Made by a program: the position numbers and the translations under genes | In this document: piece by piece, positions 1-8,370 of the stretch | Layout: each line of letters starts with the position of its first letter | Position numbering within the stretch: position 1 is the first letter of the stretch | Notes under the pieces: model-generated | The model's database searches: none | What the model was told of the DNA's origin: nothing | The model's input: the letters and a program-made list of their open reading frames with translations, nothing else | Source of the DNA: an uncultured Bacilli bacterium | Lineage (GTDB): Bacteria; Bacillota_I; Bacilli_A; RFN20; CAG-826 | DNA length: 64,000 nt | Direction of reading: 5' to 3' | Assembly (NCBI GenBank): GCA_934700895.1 | Contig: CAKUXV010000008.1 | Span: 7,541 to 71,540, forward strand

Positions 1-38
1 ACTTAGAAGACATGGATGACGTGGACCTTGTCTGGTAA
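1..38 (+). CDS. C-terminal end of a truncated upstream gene
   Basis: Reading from base 3, eleven codons (LEDMDDVDLVW) end at a TAA at 36-38, six bases before the next ATG. The acidic tail and very short gap suggest the last gene of the same operon upstream. The product cannot be identified from this fragment. VWA-domain proteins or kinases are frequent partners of PP2C genes, but that is only a guess. Confidence 0.4.
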   Translation, partial: LEDMDDVDLVW

Positions 39-44
39 TCCCCC

Positions 45-830
45 ATGATTTCTTGTTTTCACTTCACTTGTCTTGGCTATTCTCATTTAAAAAACCACAA
101 GATTTGCCAAGATGATTCCGCTTCTTACCAAGACGCGGAAAGAAAAATCGTCACGGCCTGCGATGGGCATGGGGGCAAAATCTATATTCGAAGCAACCGC
201 GGGTCGAAATTCGCTTCCAAAGCCGTGCTCCGCGTCTTTAAGAAGCTAAGCTTAGATACCATCAAAGATCCCCGTTGCCAGGATCGAATCCGCCTTCGCA
301 TCCTCTGCTCCTGGAACGATCTTGTTGAAAAAGATCTTGCCTGCAACCCGTTTCTAGAAGAAGAACTAATGGAATTAAGCGGGGAAGAGAAATCCTTGCT
401 TCTTCAAGAGCCCCAAATCGCTTATGGATCCACCCTTCAAGGAGCCATGATGCTCGGGGATAGTCTCATCATCGTGTCGCTAGGAGATGGAGGCTGCCTT
501 CTTTGGAACGGGAGAAACGCGTTGCCGGCTCTAGAAGAAGAAAAGGATAACGTTGCTAATTTCACCGCTTCCCTTTGCCAGTCCGACGCCTATTCCCATT
601 TAAGGCTCCGCGTATTTCCGCTAGATCAAATCGACGGGGTCCTGGTTTATACGGATGGTCTTATTAATCCCTATCAAACCTTCCTTAATTTCTATTCGTC
701 TTGCTTCCTCCCCGTAAAAGGGATGCTGGAAAGAGGGGATAGACAAGAAATCATCGATTATTTGGTCCGGGTAGCTCTTGTTAATGGAACCGGGGACGAC
801 GTTTCTTTAGGAGCTATCCTCAAAGAATAA
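45..830 (+). CDS. PP2C-family serine/threonine protein phosphatase
   Basis: A 261-residue protein with the PP2C order of motifs: QDD near residues 22-24, the metal-binding DGHGG at 40-44, an AYGST segment followed by GDGG near 148-151, YTDGL near 203-207 and the C-terminal GTGDDVSLG metal-site motif near 249-257. Family knowledge: Mn/Mg-dependent removal of phosphate from Ser/Thr. There is no signal peptide or membrane segment, so it should be cytosolic. It starts six bases after the end of an upstream gene and has no strong Shine-Dalgarno, so translational coupling is likely. No kinase gene is visible here; if one exists it would lie upstream of the window. The substrate is unknown; other products of this operon are the natural candidates. 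Confidence 0.85.
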   Translation: MISCFHFTCLGYSHLKNHKICQDDSASYQDAERKIVTACDGHGGKIYIRSNRGSKFASKAVLRVFKKLSLDTIKDPRCQDRIRLRILCSWNDLVEKDLACNPFLEEELMELSGEEKSLLLQEPQIAYGSTLQGAMMLGDSLIIVSLGDGGCLLWNGRNALPALEEEKDNVANFTASLCQSDAYSHLRLRVFPLDQIDGVLVYTDGLINPYQTFLNFYSSCFLPVKGMLERGDRQEIIDYLVRVALVNGTGDDVSLGAILKE

Positions 831-917
831 ACCCATCCATCTCAACGCTTTTTGTACCCCGCATCAATAAGGGAACCCCAATCATGAAAATCACCCACGA
901 AAGGAGAATCATTTATC

Positions 918-1514
918 ATGAAAACATCTGACATCTTTGACGAAGACCCTTCCAAGGCCTATGTAAGCACCCATGGACAAAGAATTTGTTTCTCGTTGTC
1001 CTCCGTGTGCCGCTGCTACCATTACGACAAGACGCTTGGTTTAACGCTAGGCGTTTACCTCGATCATACCGATTCCTTCGCGTTGCACGACGAATTGGCG
1101 CTTACCCCGGAACGAAGCGAATCTGATTTCCCTGGCAACGTTTCCAACGGACCTCAACTGATTGCCCGTTTCCAAGCCTTCAATTTTGAAACTGGGGATT
1201 ACGAAGTGCTACTAGATGGCAAGACCGCCTGCATCCCCTTAGAGGAAGATAAGAAATTCTTCCGAATCCGCCCCGTTGTTTTGCCCTGCCATATAAGCGA
1301 ATCCGGTTCGGTTCGCATCCGCGTGGAATATCGTTTTATGGAAGTTTCAATCGTCCCTTATGGATTCTTGGGAAGAAAAGTTAGGAAAGAAATACATTGC
1401 CTTAAACCCGAAGAAACTGAGCTAGTCACCGTGCTTACCGCCGAACAGGGAGCAAGGCGTTACGACAACCAGAACGAAGAAAGCGACTCGGGTTGGATGG
1501 AGTTTGGGCGATGA
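918..1514 (+). CDS. hypothetical beta-rich protein
   Basis: A 198-residue protein that I do not recognise. AAAGGAG lies upstream of the ATG. It is predicted soluble, with alternating hydrophobic strands and few helices. A segment near residues 25-55 (SLSS...LTLGVYLD) resembles a segment of the DUF4097-like protein at 5996-7219 (SFAIEG...ALGLYVDEHG), and its C-terminal strand pattern resembles the 2556-3125 product, so these operon members may share a small beta domain (inference). Its stop overlaps the start of the next gene in an ATGA arrangement, which indicates translational coupling. Confidence 0.7.
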   Translation: MKTSDIFDEDPSKAYVSTHGQRICFSLSSVCRCYHYDKTLGLTLGVYLDHTDSFALHDELALTPERSESDFPGNVSNGPQLIARFQAFNFETGDYEVLLDGKTACIPLEEDKKFFRIRPVVLPCHISESGSVRIRVEYRFMEVSIVPYGFLGRKVRKEIHCLKPEETELVTVLTAEQGARRYDNQNEESDSGWMEFGR

Positions 1515-2551
1515 ACCAAGAAACGGTTTATCGTTCCCTTCTGCTAGAAGCCAAAAAGCATCAGTTAGACCAGGATTCCGTGAATAGCCAGTACGCGTAT
1601 TTATCCGCGAATCTCATCCAAAAACTCCCCGTTCAAACGATGGGAGATGCCTTCTTGATTTGGAGCGCATTCAATTATTTGAATTTCGCCGCGAATAAAA
1701 ACACGGGGGATTATTCCTTCAAAGACCAAATGGAAGAAGCGGTTCTAAAGACCCATCAAGCGATCGAGAAAGTTCGATTCTATTACGAAGCGTATCAGGA
1801 TATCCTCTACGTTTCGTTCTATGGCTTCGTCTTCTCGTTTCAAAAAGTGCCGCTCCGTCCAAAGTTAAAAGACCTCTTGTCCCGTCAGACAACTATCGCT
1901 TTCGACGGGGTGAGAAAACAAGCCTGCGCCACCTCGATTCTAAAGGTGGCGATGAAAAATCCCGATTTGTCTTGTCGCCTCAATCCAGGAGAGTGTCCCT
2001 CTTCTAGCAACGAGACGGATTACGGGGAACGGTGTACCTTCTTGGTGAAGCCTTATCGCCTTTTGGATATCAGCAATGATTACTACCATCTACGCGATTT
2101 GACTTCGACTCCGGAGATGAGAAGAAATATCGCCATCGTTATCCGCCAAATGTATTTCTATTGCGATTTGGCCACGAAGGCGAATCCCCCGTTGGAACCG
2201 CTTCTAGAAAGAGCTATTTACCGTGATATCATCATTTTAAGTTACAGTGTCATCCAGGCCATTGAAATCGAGCTGGGATCGATGATATTGGGAACCCCGC
2301 GCCGCGGCAATAATCCACGCTATGACCAGCGTTGCGTTAAAGCCCTTCACGATGTCATCAATATCCAAAAGGAAGAATTAAGGATGTATAACGAATATCG
2401 GACATTACGGAATAACGTCCATTTATCGAAAAAGCAATCGATTGAAACGGATAAAGCCTATACCCGGGGCGAAGTGGACCATTGGCTAATGTTCATGCAG
2501 CAATATTTGGAATACCTCTACCAATGTCTCCCTTATATCAGAAAGGACTAA
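1511..2551 (+). CDS. helical protein with HEPN-like C-terminal region
   Basis: A 346-residue protein with no confident family match. I chose the ATG at 1511 because it overlaps the previous stop (ATGA) and has GGAG eight bases upstream; an ATG at 1493 in the same frame is less likely. The C-terminal third is strongly helical and contains R297-T-L-R-N-N-V-H304, fitting the Rx4-6H catalytic motif of HEPN domains, followed by another long helix with WLMFMQQYLEYLYQ. Known: HEPN proteins are often RNases or nucleotide-modifying effectors in toxin-antitoxin and defence systems. Inference: a candidate effector of the operon. The N-terminal half, with a Cys-containing stretch near residues 140-165, is unassigned. 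Confidence 0.7.
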   Translation: MNQETVYRSLLLEAKKHQLDQDSVNSQYAYLSANLIQKLPVQTMGDAFLIWSAFNYLNFAANKNTGDYSFKDQMEEAVLKTHQAIEKVRFYYEAYQDILYVSFYGFVFSFQKVPLRPKLKDLLSRQTTIAFDGVRKQACATSILKVAMKNPDLSCRLNPGECPSSSNETDYGERCTFLVKPYRLLDISNDYYHLRDLTSTPEMRRNIAIVIRQMYFYCDLATKANPPLEPLLERAIYRDIIILSYSVIQAIEIELGSMILGTPRRGNNPRYDQRCVKALHDVINIQKEELRMYNEYRTLRNNVHLSKKQSIETDKAYTRGEVDHWLMFMQQYLEYLYQCLPYIRKD

Positions 2552-2555
2552 GAGG

Positions 2556-3125
2556 ATGAAAACGAACAAAGATTATTATGGAACCCCGAAGAAATGGAAG
2601 GATCCTTCTGCTAAGAAGAAGGCGCCACCGTTTATCCCGCATTACGAGACCCAATGCCCCACTTATGTCCCTGAGAATCATCCAACGCCGAGTCCGAATC
2701 GGATGAACGATAAGAAGAATAACAATTACAAGCAAAAACCTCGTCCACCCCAAGGCAATGCGAATGGGGATTGGGCGATAAAAAGAGACGGGAACTTTTT
2801 GCTAAAAGCTCGCCTTTCCAAAAAGACGGGATTCCTTGTGAAAAAGAAGTTCGAGGATTGGCGGCTCCACGAAGTGCCATTCTATGAAACTCTACTCGAA
2901 GTTCGGACAAGCGGAGGAGAGGTTCGGGAAATCACCGCGACCTTGGAGACCAAAAACCAGCGGGGAAGGACCGTAAACGTCTCCCTTTCCGGAGACAAAC
3001 TATGGCTCATTCGCTTGGATGAAATCCCAGGGAAGATGATACGAATCCACGTGAAGTGCAAATTCCGGATAAGCGCGTTTAAAAGCAAACCGTTAGAAGT
3101 GAATGTCAGCCTTTTCGTTAGTTAA
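2556..3125 (+). CDS. hypothetical protein with basic, proline-rich N-terminus
   Basis: A 189-residue protein of unknown function. Residues 1-70 are low complexity, rich in Lys, Pro and Asn, and probably disordered. Residues 73-189 form a predicted beta domain ending in repeated amphipathic strands (IRIHVKCKFRI, LEVNVSLFV). The start follows the preceding stop by four bases with AGAGG just in front. The C-terminal domain may be related to that of the 918-1514 product (weak pattern similarity). Residues that would identify an enzyme active site are not apparent, so an adaptor or structural role is possible. Confidence 0.65.
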   Translation: MKTNKDYYGTPKKWKDPSAKKKAPPFIPHYETQCPTYVPENHPTPSPNRMNDKKNNNYKQKPRPPQGNANGDWAIKRDGNFLLKARLSKKTGFLVKKKFEDWRLHEVPFYETLLEVRTSGGEVREITATLETKNQRGRTVNVSLSGDKLWLIRLDEIPGKMIRIHVKCKFRISAFKSKPLEVNVSLFVS

Positions 3126-3129
3126 GACC

Positions 3130-3885
3130 ATGAATTATATAGAAGCAGTACAAACCATTTTGCAAAAGAAAAAGCGGGGAGAAATTCTACTCGATCCCCG
3201 CCTCCTTCGCGGATATTTGCTCGACCTCGTCGGCGATGATTATGAGGGGAGGCGCCTAATCAATGTTTTAACTTCCGTACTAAAGGGCGAAAGCTATTCT
3301 TCTTTGTCGGAAGAAAAACGGTGGCTCTCTCTTGCTTACAAGGAAGTCGACTTCCCTCCAGAGGAAGTAGAAAAAGCCTTGGACCCGTTTCTAAGCGAAT
3401 TCACAGACCTAGAAAGGGAAAACCTCTTTTTATCAAAATCCAAGTCCTATTCAATCCCCTTTTATCAGTCATGCTCTTTTGATTCGGATTCGATGGAATA
3501 TCTAGAAATCAATCTTGAGCAAGGGGATTTGATCCTGGGAAACGGGTCCATTAGTTATTTGGTCCCTTGCGGAAGCAACTCCTCCCCCTTTAAATTCCGG
3601 TGGAGCTGCAACCGGAGCCATAAAGACTATTTTCTAGACTGCAAAAAGAAGGGGAAGCTCGATTCCTTAAAACTCTGCCTGAAAGAAAACCCAAATCTAA
3701 ATTTATACATTCATACGACGGGGGACGTTATCGTAGAGGGCCATTTCTTTGGCTTAACGATTGAAGCAAAAGGAAGCGTCTATTTAAAAGGCAACATTGC
3801 GAATCTAAATATCGTTTCTTGTTCCCACTTATTCCATAACGCCATCACGGTTGCTTCGACGATTGCCATGAAAACCAATATCTAA
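3130..3885 (+). CDS. hypothetical protein with short beta-solenoid-like C-terminus
   Basis: About 251 residues. I favour the ATG at 3130 just after the preceding stop; an in-frame ATG at 3103 would overlap the upstream gene, and neither has a convincing Shine-Dalgarno. Residues 1-100 are helical and charged. The C-terminal part (LYIHTTGDVIVEG..., IEAKGSVYLKGNI, ANLNIVS) has the short-strand repeat with turn Gly/Ser typical of DUF4097-type putative adhesin solenoids, also seen in the operon's last gene. There is no signal peptide, so an adhesin function in the literal sense is unlikely. Function unknown. Confidence 0.65.
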   Translation: MNYIEAVQTILQKKKRGEILLDPRLLRGYLLDLVGDDYEGRRLINVLTSVLKGESYSSLSEEKRWLSLAYKEVDFPPEEVEKALDPFLSEFTDLERENLFLSKSKSYSIPFYQSCSFDSDSMEYLEINLEQGDLILGNGSISYLVPCGSNSSPFKFRWSCNRSHKDYFLDCKKKGKLDSLKLCLKENPNLNLYIHTTGDVIVEGHFFGLTIEAKGSVYLKGNIANLNIVSCSHLFHNAITVASTIAMKTNI

Positions 3886-3912
3886 ATCATCTTAAAAAGG
3901 AGGAATCATCCG

Positions 3913-5994
3913 ATGGGAAAAACAGCCAACTGCATCGCCATGCTTCGTTATCTAAGCAATGGGAAGCAATATAAAAACACGGAACTTGCCGATGCCTTGG
4001 AAACCAATGTCCGGAATATTCCCGAATACCGGAAAGAACTCCGAGAATGCGGTTATGAATTCGAATCCTCTTCGGGAAAATACGGAGGAATCAAGCTCAA
4101 AGAATCCGCGTTGATACCCTCGCCCTGCTTTAGCAAAGAAGAAAAGCAGGCATTGAATTTTGTTTCTTCTTTTATCGACGGCCAAGAAGTTATTTATTGC
4201 CGAAAAGACTATGAAAAGGCGATGGGGAAAATCTTTGCCCAAATGAATGGAAGCGAAGAAGGAAAGGTCTCCTACGTGAAATTCTTGGATAAGTCGACCT
4301 ATGCCCTATCCGCGGAAGAATTAAAGAAACGTTGTGATTTCTTTTCGGAATGCATCCGTAAAAGAAAAGTGGTCCGTCTTGTTTATCGAACAACCATCAA
4401 GCGAAGCGTAGAAGAGGAAGTAGAACCCTATGAACTCGCCCTCTACCATCATTCTTGGATCCTCTGGGCGAATTCAAGAACGAAGAAGCGCCTCAAAACG
4501 ATCGAACTCGGTCATATCCAAAGTTACGAAGCCACGCCCCTTGGATTTTCTCGTGATATCTTTTTTAACGAACATGCCTTTGAAAAAGGAAAAGGTCCCG
4601 CGTTTAAGGATTCCCCCATCCGCGTTAAACTTCATCTTTCTCCCCTTTGTCCTTATATTGGGGATAAAGAATTTGGCCCAAACCAAAAAGAAGAACCCCA
4701 AAACGATGGCTCGTTAATCCTAAGTTTTGATTCGAAAAACGAAGATGAGGTCGTCCCTCTCGTTTTATCTTTAGAAGGGGAATGCGAAGTATTAGAACCC
4801 CAAAGTCTTCGCGACCATATTAGTAAAATCGCCCTGCAAACCTTCAAAGCAAATCAAGCGCCGGCTCAAGAAGAAAAGCCTGCGCCTTCCGTTAAACCGG
4901 ATAGAAGAATGGATGAAGAAAAACTTCAAACTGTCCTCTCCTATTTTCAGGACAAAGAATGGATCACGGTCACGGATATCCAAATCCAATGTGGGATGGG
5001 GTATCCCCAAGCTAGTCGCGTGTTAAAAGCCTTGATCGAAGAAGACTATGTTTCACCCCAAATAGGGAAAACAGGGCGTTACGCCATGATAAAGGACTCA
5101 AATTCCAAACGCGTCCTTAATCCCTCGCCCTCTTTAAAATCTGCCCTAGAATGGGTTAAAAAACGGAGATTGTTTAATTTGGATGAGTTTGCCCATGAAC
5201 TAAATACGTATCCGGAAAAAGCGGCAAAGGTATTGGATAAAATTCAAGAACAAAAACAAGTGATCCCTTTGTTTTTTAGTGGCACAACCTACGGGTCTAT
5301 CATTACTACGTATCTAGGTGCCCTTCAAGAAGAAGGAAAGGGTTGCTTAGATGCCGAGGCCTTATCCTTATGCCAAAAAGAAAAATACATCACGGTTTCT
5401 AAACTAGCTTCTGTTCTTTCCATTTCAGAAGAAGCGAAGCGCTTGTTCCGTAAGCTATTGACCGCCCAAGTATTAACAGGAGGCAGCTCCTCCCATCACG
5501 TCGTTCATTTTCAAGGCGGCAAGGAATTGCCCTTAGAAGAATTGCCTCGAAGAATCCTAGCCTATTGTAAAGAACAAAATTACGTAAGCATTGGCAAGAT
5601 ACAAAAGGAATTTTGCTTAAGCGAAGAAGAGGCAAAATCCTATTACGACCAATTCATCCAAGAAGGATTTTTGGTGGAAGAATCCACCCCCTGCCTTATC
5701 GTTTCTTCTAAATTCTTAGGTTTCCGTTATGCGGAAGAAGAAACGGATGTTCAATCCGTTTTAAAAACTCGTCTACAAGAAACCCGAAATCTAGAAAAAC
5801 TAAAAGAGCAGTGGTGGAACCAAGCGGTTGAATTATGCAAAAGCAGAAGTTCCATCGATGTTTATGACCTTCAAGAAGCATTGAAGATCCCTTATTCGGA
5901 TGCTAGCAAGTTATGGAAATCTCTAAAGAAGAAAGGAATCCTCTTCGAATCGGGAAAAGTCCATTCTTCGATACTACAACCCAAGGAGGAATAA
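3913..5994 (+). CDS. WYL-domain regulator fused to tandem winged helices, one FtsK-gamma-like
   Basis: A 693-residue protein with AAAGGAGG upstream of the ATG. Residues 1-60 form a DeoR/HTH_11-type winged helix (NTELADALETNVRNIPEYRKEL). Residues about 145-215 are a WYL domain (EVEPYELALYHHSWILWAN) and about 230-310 the WCX-like extension. After a linker, residues 334-390 contain ITVTDIQIQCGMGYPQASR, which closely resembles the DNA-reading gamma winged helix at the C-terminus of FtsK/SpoIIIE. Further winged-helix-like units follow near 410-455, 492-525, 556-590 and 644-680. Known: WYL proteins are ligand-responsive regulators common in defence loci. The fusion to an FtsK-gamma-like domain is unusual, and a small FtsK-type ATPase is encoded 2.4 kb downstream. 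The role is inferred: sequence-specific DNA recognition or regulation for the island. Confidence 0.8.
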   Translation: MGKTANCIAMLRYLSNGKQYKNTELADALETNVRNIPEYRKELRECGYEFESSSGKYGGIKLKESALIPSPCFSKEEKQALNFVSSFIDGQEVIYCRKDYEKAMGKIFAQMNGSEEGKVSYVKFLDKSTYALSAEELKKRCDFFSECIRKRKVVRLVYRTTIKRSVEEEVEPYELALYHHSWILWANSRTKKRLKTIELGHIQSYEATPLGFSRDIFFNEHAFEKGKGPAFKDSPIRVKLHLSPLCPYIGDKEFGPNQKEEPQNDGSLILSFDSKNEDEVVPLVLSLEGECEVLEPQSLRDHISKIALQTFKANQAPAQEEKPAPSVKPDRRMDEEKLQTVLSYFQDKEWITVTDIQIQCGMGYPQASRVLKALIEEDYVSPQIGKTGRYAMIKDSNSKRVLNPSPSLKSALEWVKKRRLFNLDEFAHELNTYPEKAAKVLDKIQEQKQVIPLFFSGTTYGSIITTYLGALQEEGKGCLDAEALSLCQKEKYITVSKLASVLSISEEAKRLFRKLLTAQVLTGGSSSHHVVHFQGGKELPLEELPRRILAYCKEQNYVSIGKIQKEFCLSEEEAKSYYDQFIQEGFLVEESTPCLIVSSKFLGFRYAEEETDVQSVLKTRLQETRNLEKLKEQWWNQAVELCKSRSSIDVYDLQEALKIPYSDASKLWKSLKKKGILFESGKVHSSILQPKEE

Positions 5995-5995
5995 G

Positions 5996-7219
5996 ATGAG
6001 TCAGGCCCCTTTAACGGAAATTGAACTAAAAATCATCGATCCCGTTTTATTTAACTGTCGGTTTCGAGAAATCCTATGCGAACCTCCTTTTGCCGTCCTT
6101 AAAGGAGTCTACCAAGATGACCAGGGACGGTTCTATGATTCGGATAAGCGAATGATTCAAATCGAAAACAACAAAGTTTCTGGAACCTGGGAATATCATA
6201 TCGATAAACCACATCCTTATTGGCTGATTCCGGATAGATCCCAGGGAGGACTTGTTCCTGCCAAGGCGATATTCCCAGAACTCAATTATTCTTTCGCGAT
6301 AGAAGGAGTGTATTGGCATAACTGCGGCGACAAATCCTTCGCGTTAGGTCTCTATGTCGATGAGCACGGCAATTTATTCGCCAAGAAGCCCCAAGGCCAA
6401 GGTTCATCGGAACAAGAATTCGTGCCCGTTAAAATACCTTATCCGTCCATAGAATCCGTTCCAGGGACGATCGTCGCATCGGCTGAATTACGCTTTCCAA
6501 TTAACGCCAATCTAGAAGCCCCAAGGGAATCGTGTAAAGAGGTCCCTGGCCCCGAAGAAGTAAAACGTCCTCATCCACCCGTCCAATATAACCTTGAAGA
6601 ACATTGGGTAAATCCGGATATTCAAGATGTGGAGATTGTGGTAAGGGATGCTAATGTCGATATTCAAAATTCCGACGATGGTAGCTTTGGGTATGAAATC
6701 GTCGCTTTCAAGATGCATTCTGTCAGTTCGGCTCAACACCAGGAGACAGGGAAAACGTGTCAGTTCCGTTTTGATGAACCGGCAAAAGAGATCCATGTTT
6801 TTGTGCCGAGCAAATCTTTGAACCGCATGAAGGTCTATGTAACCAAAGGGAACACCTCCGTGGATTGCTATGTAAATGAAATTACTGTTTCCTCCTCTAA
6901 AGGGAACGTATCCCTCAATACGTCTTCCTCTAAGATTAGCATTACAACCCAATCCGGGAATATCGAAGCCATTGCTCCAGCGGATGACGTGAATATCACT
7001 TCTCAATCCGGAAGCGTGAATTTGGAACTAACCCCAGAGCAAGATGGGGTGATGAATATCAGCACGATGAACGGGGACGTGGGTATAAAGTTACATAATG
7101 CCGAAGCATCGATTGCCTGTGCCGTGATGAATGGAAGTTCCTCCATTTGCTCTGGGTGTGGCGAATACACGATGAGGGGCGGAATATCCGTGATGTCGGG
7201 GAATGTGCGGGTGAATTAA
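5996..7219 (+). CDS. DUF4097-like beta-solenoid protein
   Basis: A 407-residue protein starting one base after the previous stop, with AAGGAGG upstream. Residues 1-185 are two beta-rich segments (one resembles the 918-1514 product). Residues about 190-205 are a Pro-rich linker. Residues 210-407 show DUF4097/adhesin-type repeats: VYVTKGNTSVDC, ITVSSSKGNVSLN, ISITTQSGNIEA, VNITSQSGSVNLEL, MNGDVGIKL and VMSGNVRVN. There is no signal peptide or anchor, so it is probably cytosolic. Such solenoids are structural or interaction modules; no catalytic residues are apparent. It is the last gene of the operon that begins before base 1. Confidence 0.75.
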   Translation: MSQAPLTEIELKIIDPVLFNCRFREILCEPPFAVLKGVYQDDQGRFYDSDKRMIQIENNKVSGTWEYHIDKPHPYWLIPDRSQGGLVPAKAIFPELNYSFAIEGVYWHNCGDKSFALGLYVDEHGNLFAKKPQGQGSSEQEFVPVKIPYPSIESVPGTIVASAELRFPINANLEAPRESCKEVPGPEEVKRPHPPVQYNLEEHWVNPDIQDVEIVVRDANVDIQNSDDGSFGYEIVAFKMHSVSSAQHQETGKTCQFRFDEPAKEIHVFVPSKSLNRMKVYVTKGNTSVDCYVNEITVSSSKGNVSLNTSSSKISITTQSGNIEAIAPADDVNITSQSGSVNLELTPEQDGVMNISTMNGDVGIKLHNAEASIACAVMNGSSSICSGCGEYTMRGGISVMSGNVRVN

Positions 7220-7374
7220 TCGCAGAACTGAAGATGCTGAATATGGCATATGTTATTTGAGCCTAAGGCTTGATAACTCAAAGAATTGAAGCCCCACAAA
7301 AAAAGTCGAGTCAAAGTTTTAAAATGTAAAACATAACAGAAGCGATACGAAATTGTATTGCGCATAAAAATATA

Positions 7375-7572
7375 GTGCTCTACCGAGGGAAGTTTATTTT
7401 TTTCATGGCTTTTGCGGGGAAGGGTTCGTCAAAAAGTATTAAAAAGGCGTGGACTTCTAAAACGAGTATGTTGATTGTTCTCGACAAAATTGATGATATA
7501 GCAAAATTCGGAACATCGCTAATGACGTATTTGAACCAATTTGCCAAGCAAGAGAAGGATGTTAAAATTTGA
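7375..7572 (+). CDS. small hypothetical protein, uncertain
   Basis: A 65-codon frame opening with GTG; an internal ATG at 7405 would give 55 residues. It is rich in Lys and Ser, with a hydrophobic LIVLDKIDDIAKFG helix. A GAGGGA lies 15 bases before the internal ATG, which is rather far. The end lies close to the start of the next gene, compatible with co-expression. No family is recognised. It could be a chance frame in an A+T-rich leader. Confidence 0.35.
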   Translation: MLYRGKFIFFMAFAGKGSSKSIKKAWTSKTSMLIVLDKIDDIAKFGTSLMTYLNQFAKQEKDVKI

Positions 7573-7613
7573 TTAACGATTTTGGTAATGCCAAATTGAT
7601 GGAGGGGTATCGC

Positions 7614-8339
7614 ATGAATAAAACATCTTTGTTGGGAATGATTGATGGTCATCTGAGCACCGATATTTCTAAAAGGGATATTCGAGACGAACTAAAACAT
7701 TACATTTCTCCTTTGACGAAGAACAATTTACAAATAATCGAAACAGGGATGAACGTAAAACATCTCAATGACATGAAAAAAATTATTCAACAAATGGGCG
7801 TTTACCAAAATCAAAGTGATTTTAAAAAGATACTTAAAGCCCTTACAAGGGCCAACCTTGAAAATTTTGTATGGCAGGTAGCGATTTCAAATAGTATTCA
7901 AGGCAAAACCAAGCAATCCAGAGATGCGATTGTTGATTTCATATTGAACAAAGGCGCCGCGTTTTATAACAGATTAAAAAATGGTGATTGGGCTTTGGTA
8001 GAGGAAATGGAGGTATTTGTTTCGTCAAAATCAAGACACGAATGCAGCTGGTGTAGCAAGACGTGCAAATATCTTCAGGAATATTTGTTTGATGGCGATT
8101 CATACTATATTTATGACAATAATGCTGTTGGTAAAGTGAATGATTATAGGGAGTACTACGGTCTTGAGAAGACCGCGAAAACTACAATCGACGTCAAGAA
8201 AAACCCTACGCAATGGTACGAGAATCTTTGCAAATCGTTGGATGAGTTAAAGGCAAAGAGTCAAGGACTCAGTAGGGCGGAAATAGATCATATTTTGTGG
8301 GGCTATGAAAAATTCAAAGTGGATTTGGTTAGAATATAG
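7614..8339 (+). CDS. hypothetical protein, paralogue of the 10825-11583 product
   Basis: About 241 residues. I chose the ATG at 7614 because GGAGGGG lies eight bases upstream; an in-frame TTG at 7569 would be longer. The C-terminal half contains CSWCSKTCKYLQEYLFDGDSY, then YYIYDNNAVGKV, and ends with SRAEIDHILWGYEKFK. The 10825-11583 product has the matching order SFATKFCHYMAFYLFDG, FSIYDGIMEKAI and SRNGLDHLLWYYYK, so the two are homologous. The K..H/Y...IYD pattern recalls defence-associated proteins with an OGG/helix-hairpin-helix-like fold, but this is a low-confidence inference. The gene is richer in A+T than the preceding operon. Confidence 0.65.
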   Translation: MNKTSLLGMIDGHLSTDISKRDIRDELKHYISPLTKNNLQIIETGMNVKHLNDMKKIIQQMGVYQNQSDFKKILKALTRANLENFVWQVAISNSIQGKTKQSRDAIVDFILNKGAAFYNRLKNGDWALVEEMEVFVSSKSRHECSWCSKTCKYLQEYLFDGDSYYIYDNNAVGKVNDYREYYGLEKTAKTTIDVKKNPTQWYENLCKSLDELKAKSQGLSRAEIDHILWGYEKFKVDLVRI

Positions 8340-8370
8340 CCCCACGTTTCAAGAGCTCCCTACTTCGTGT

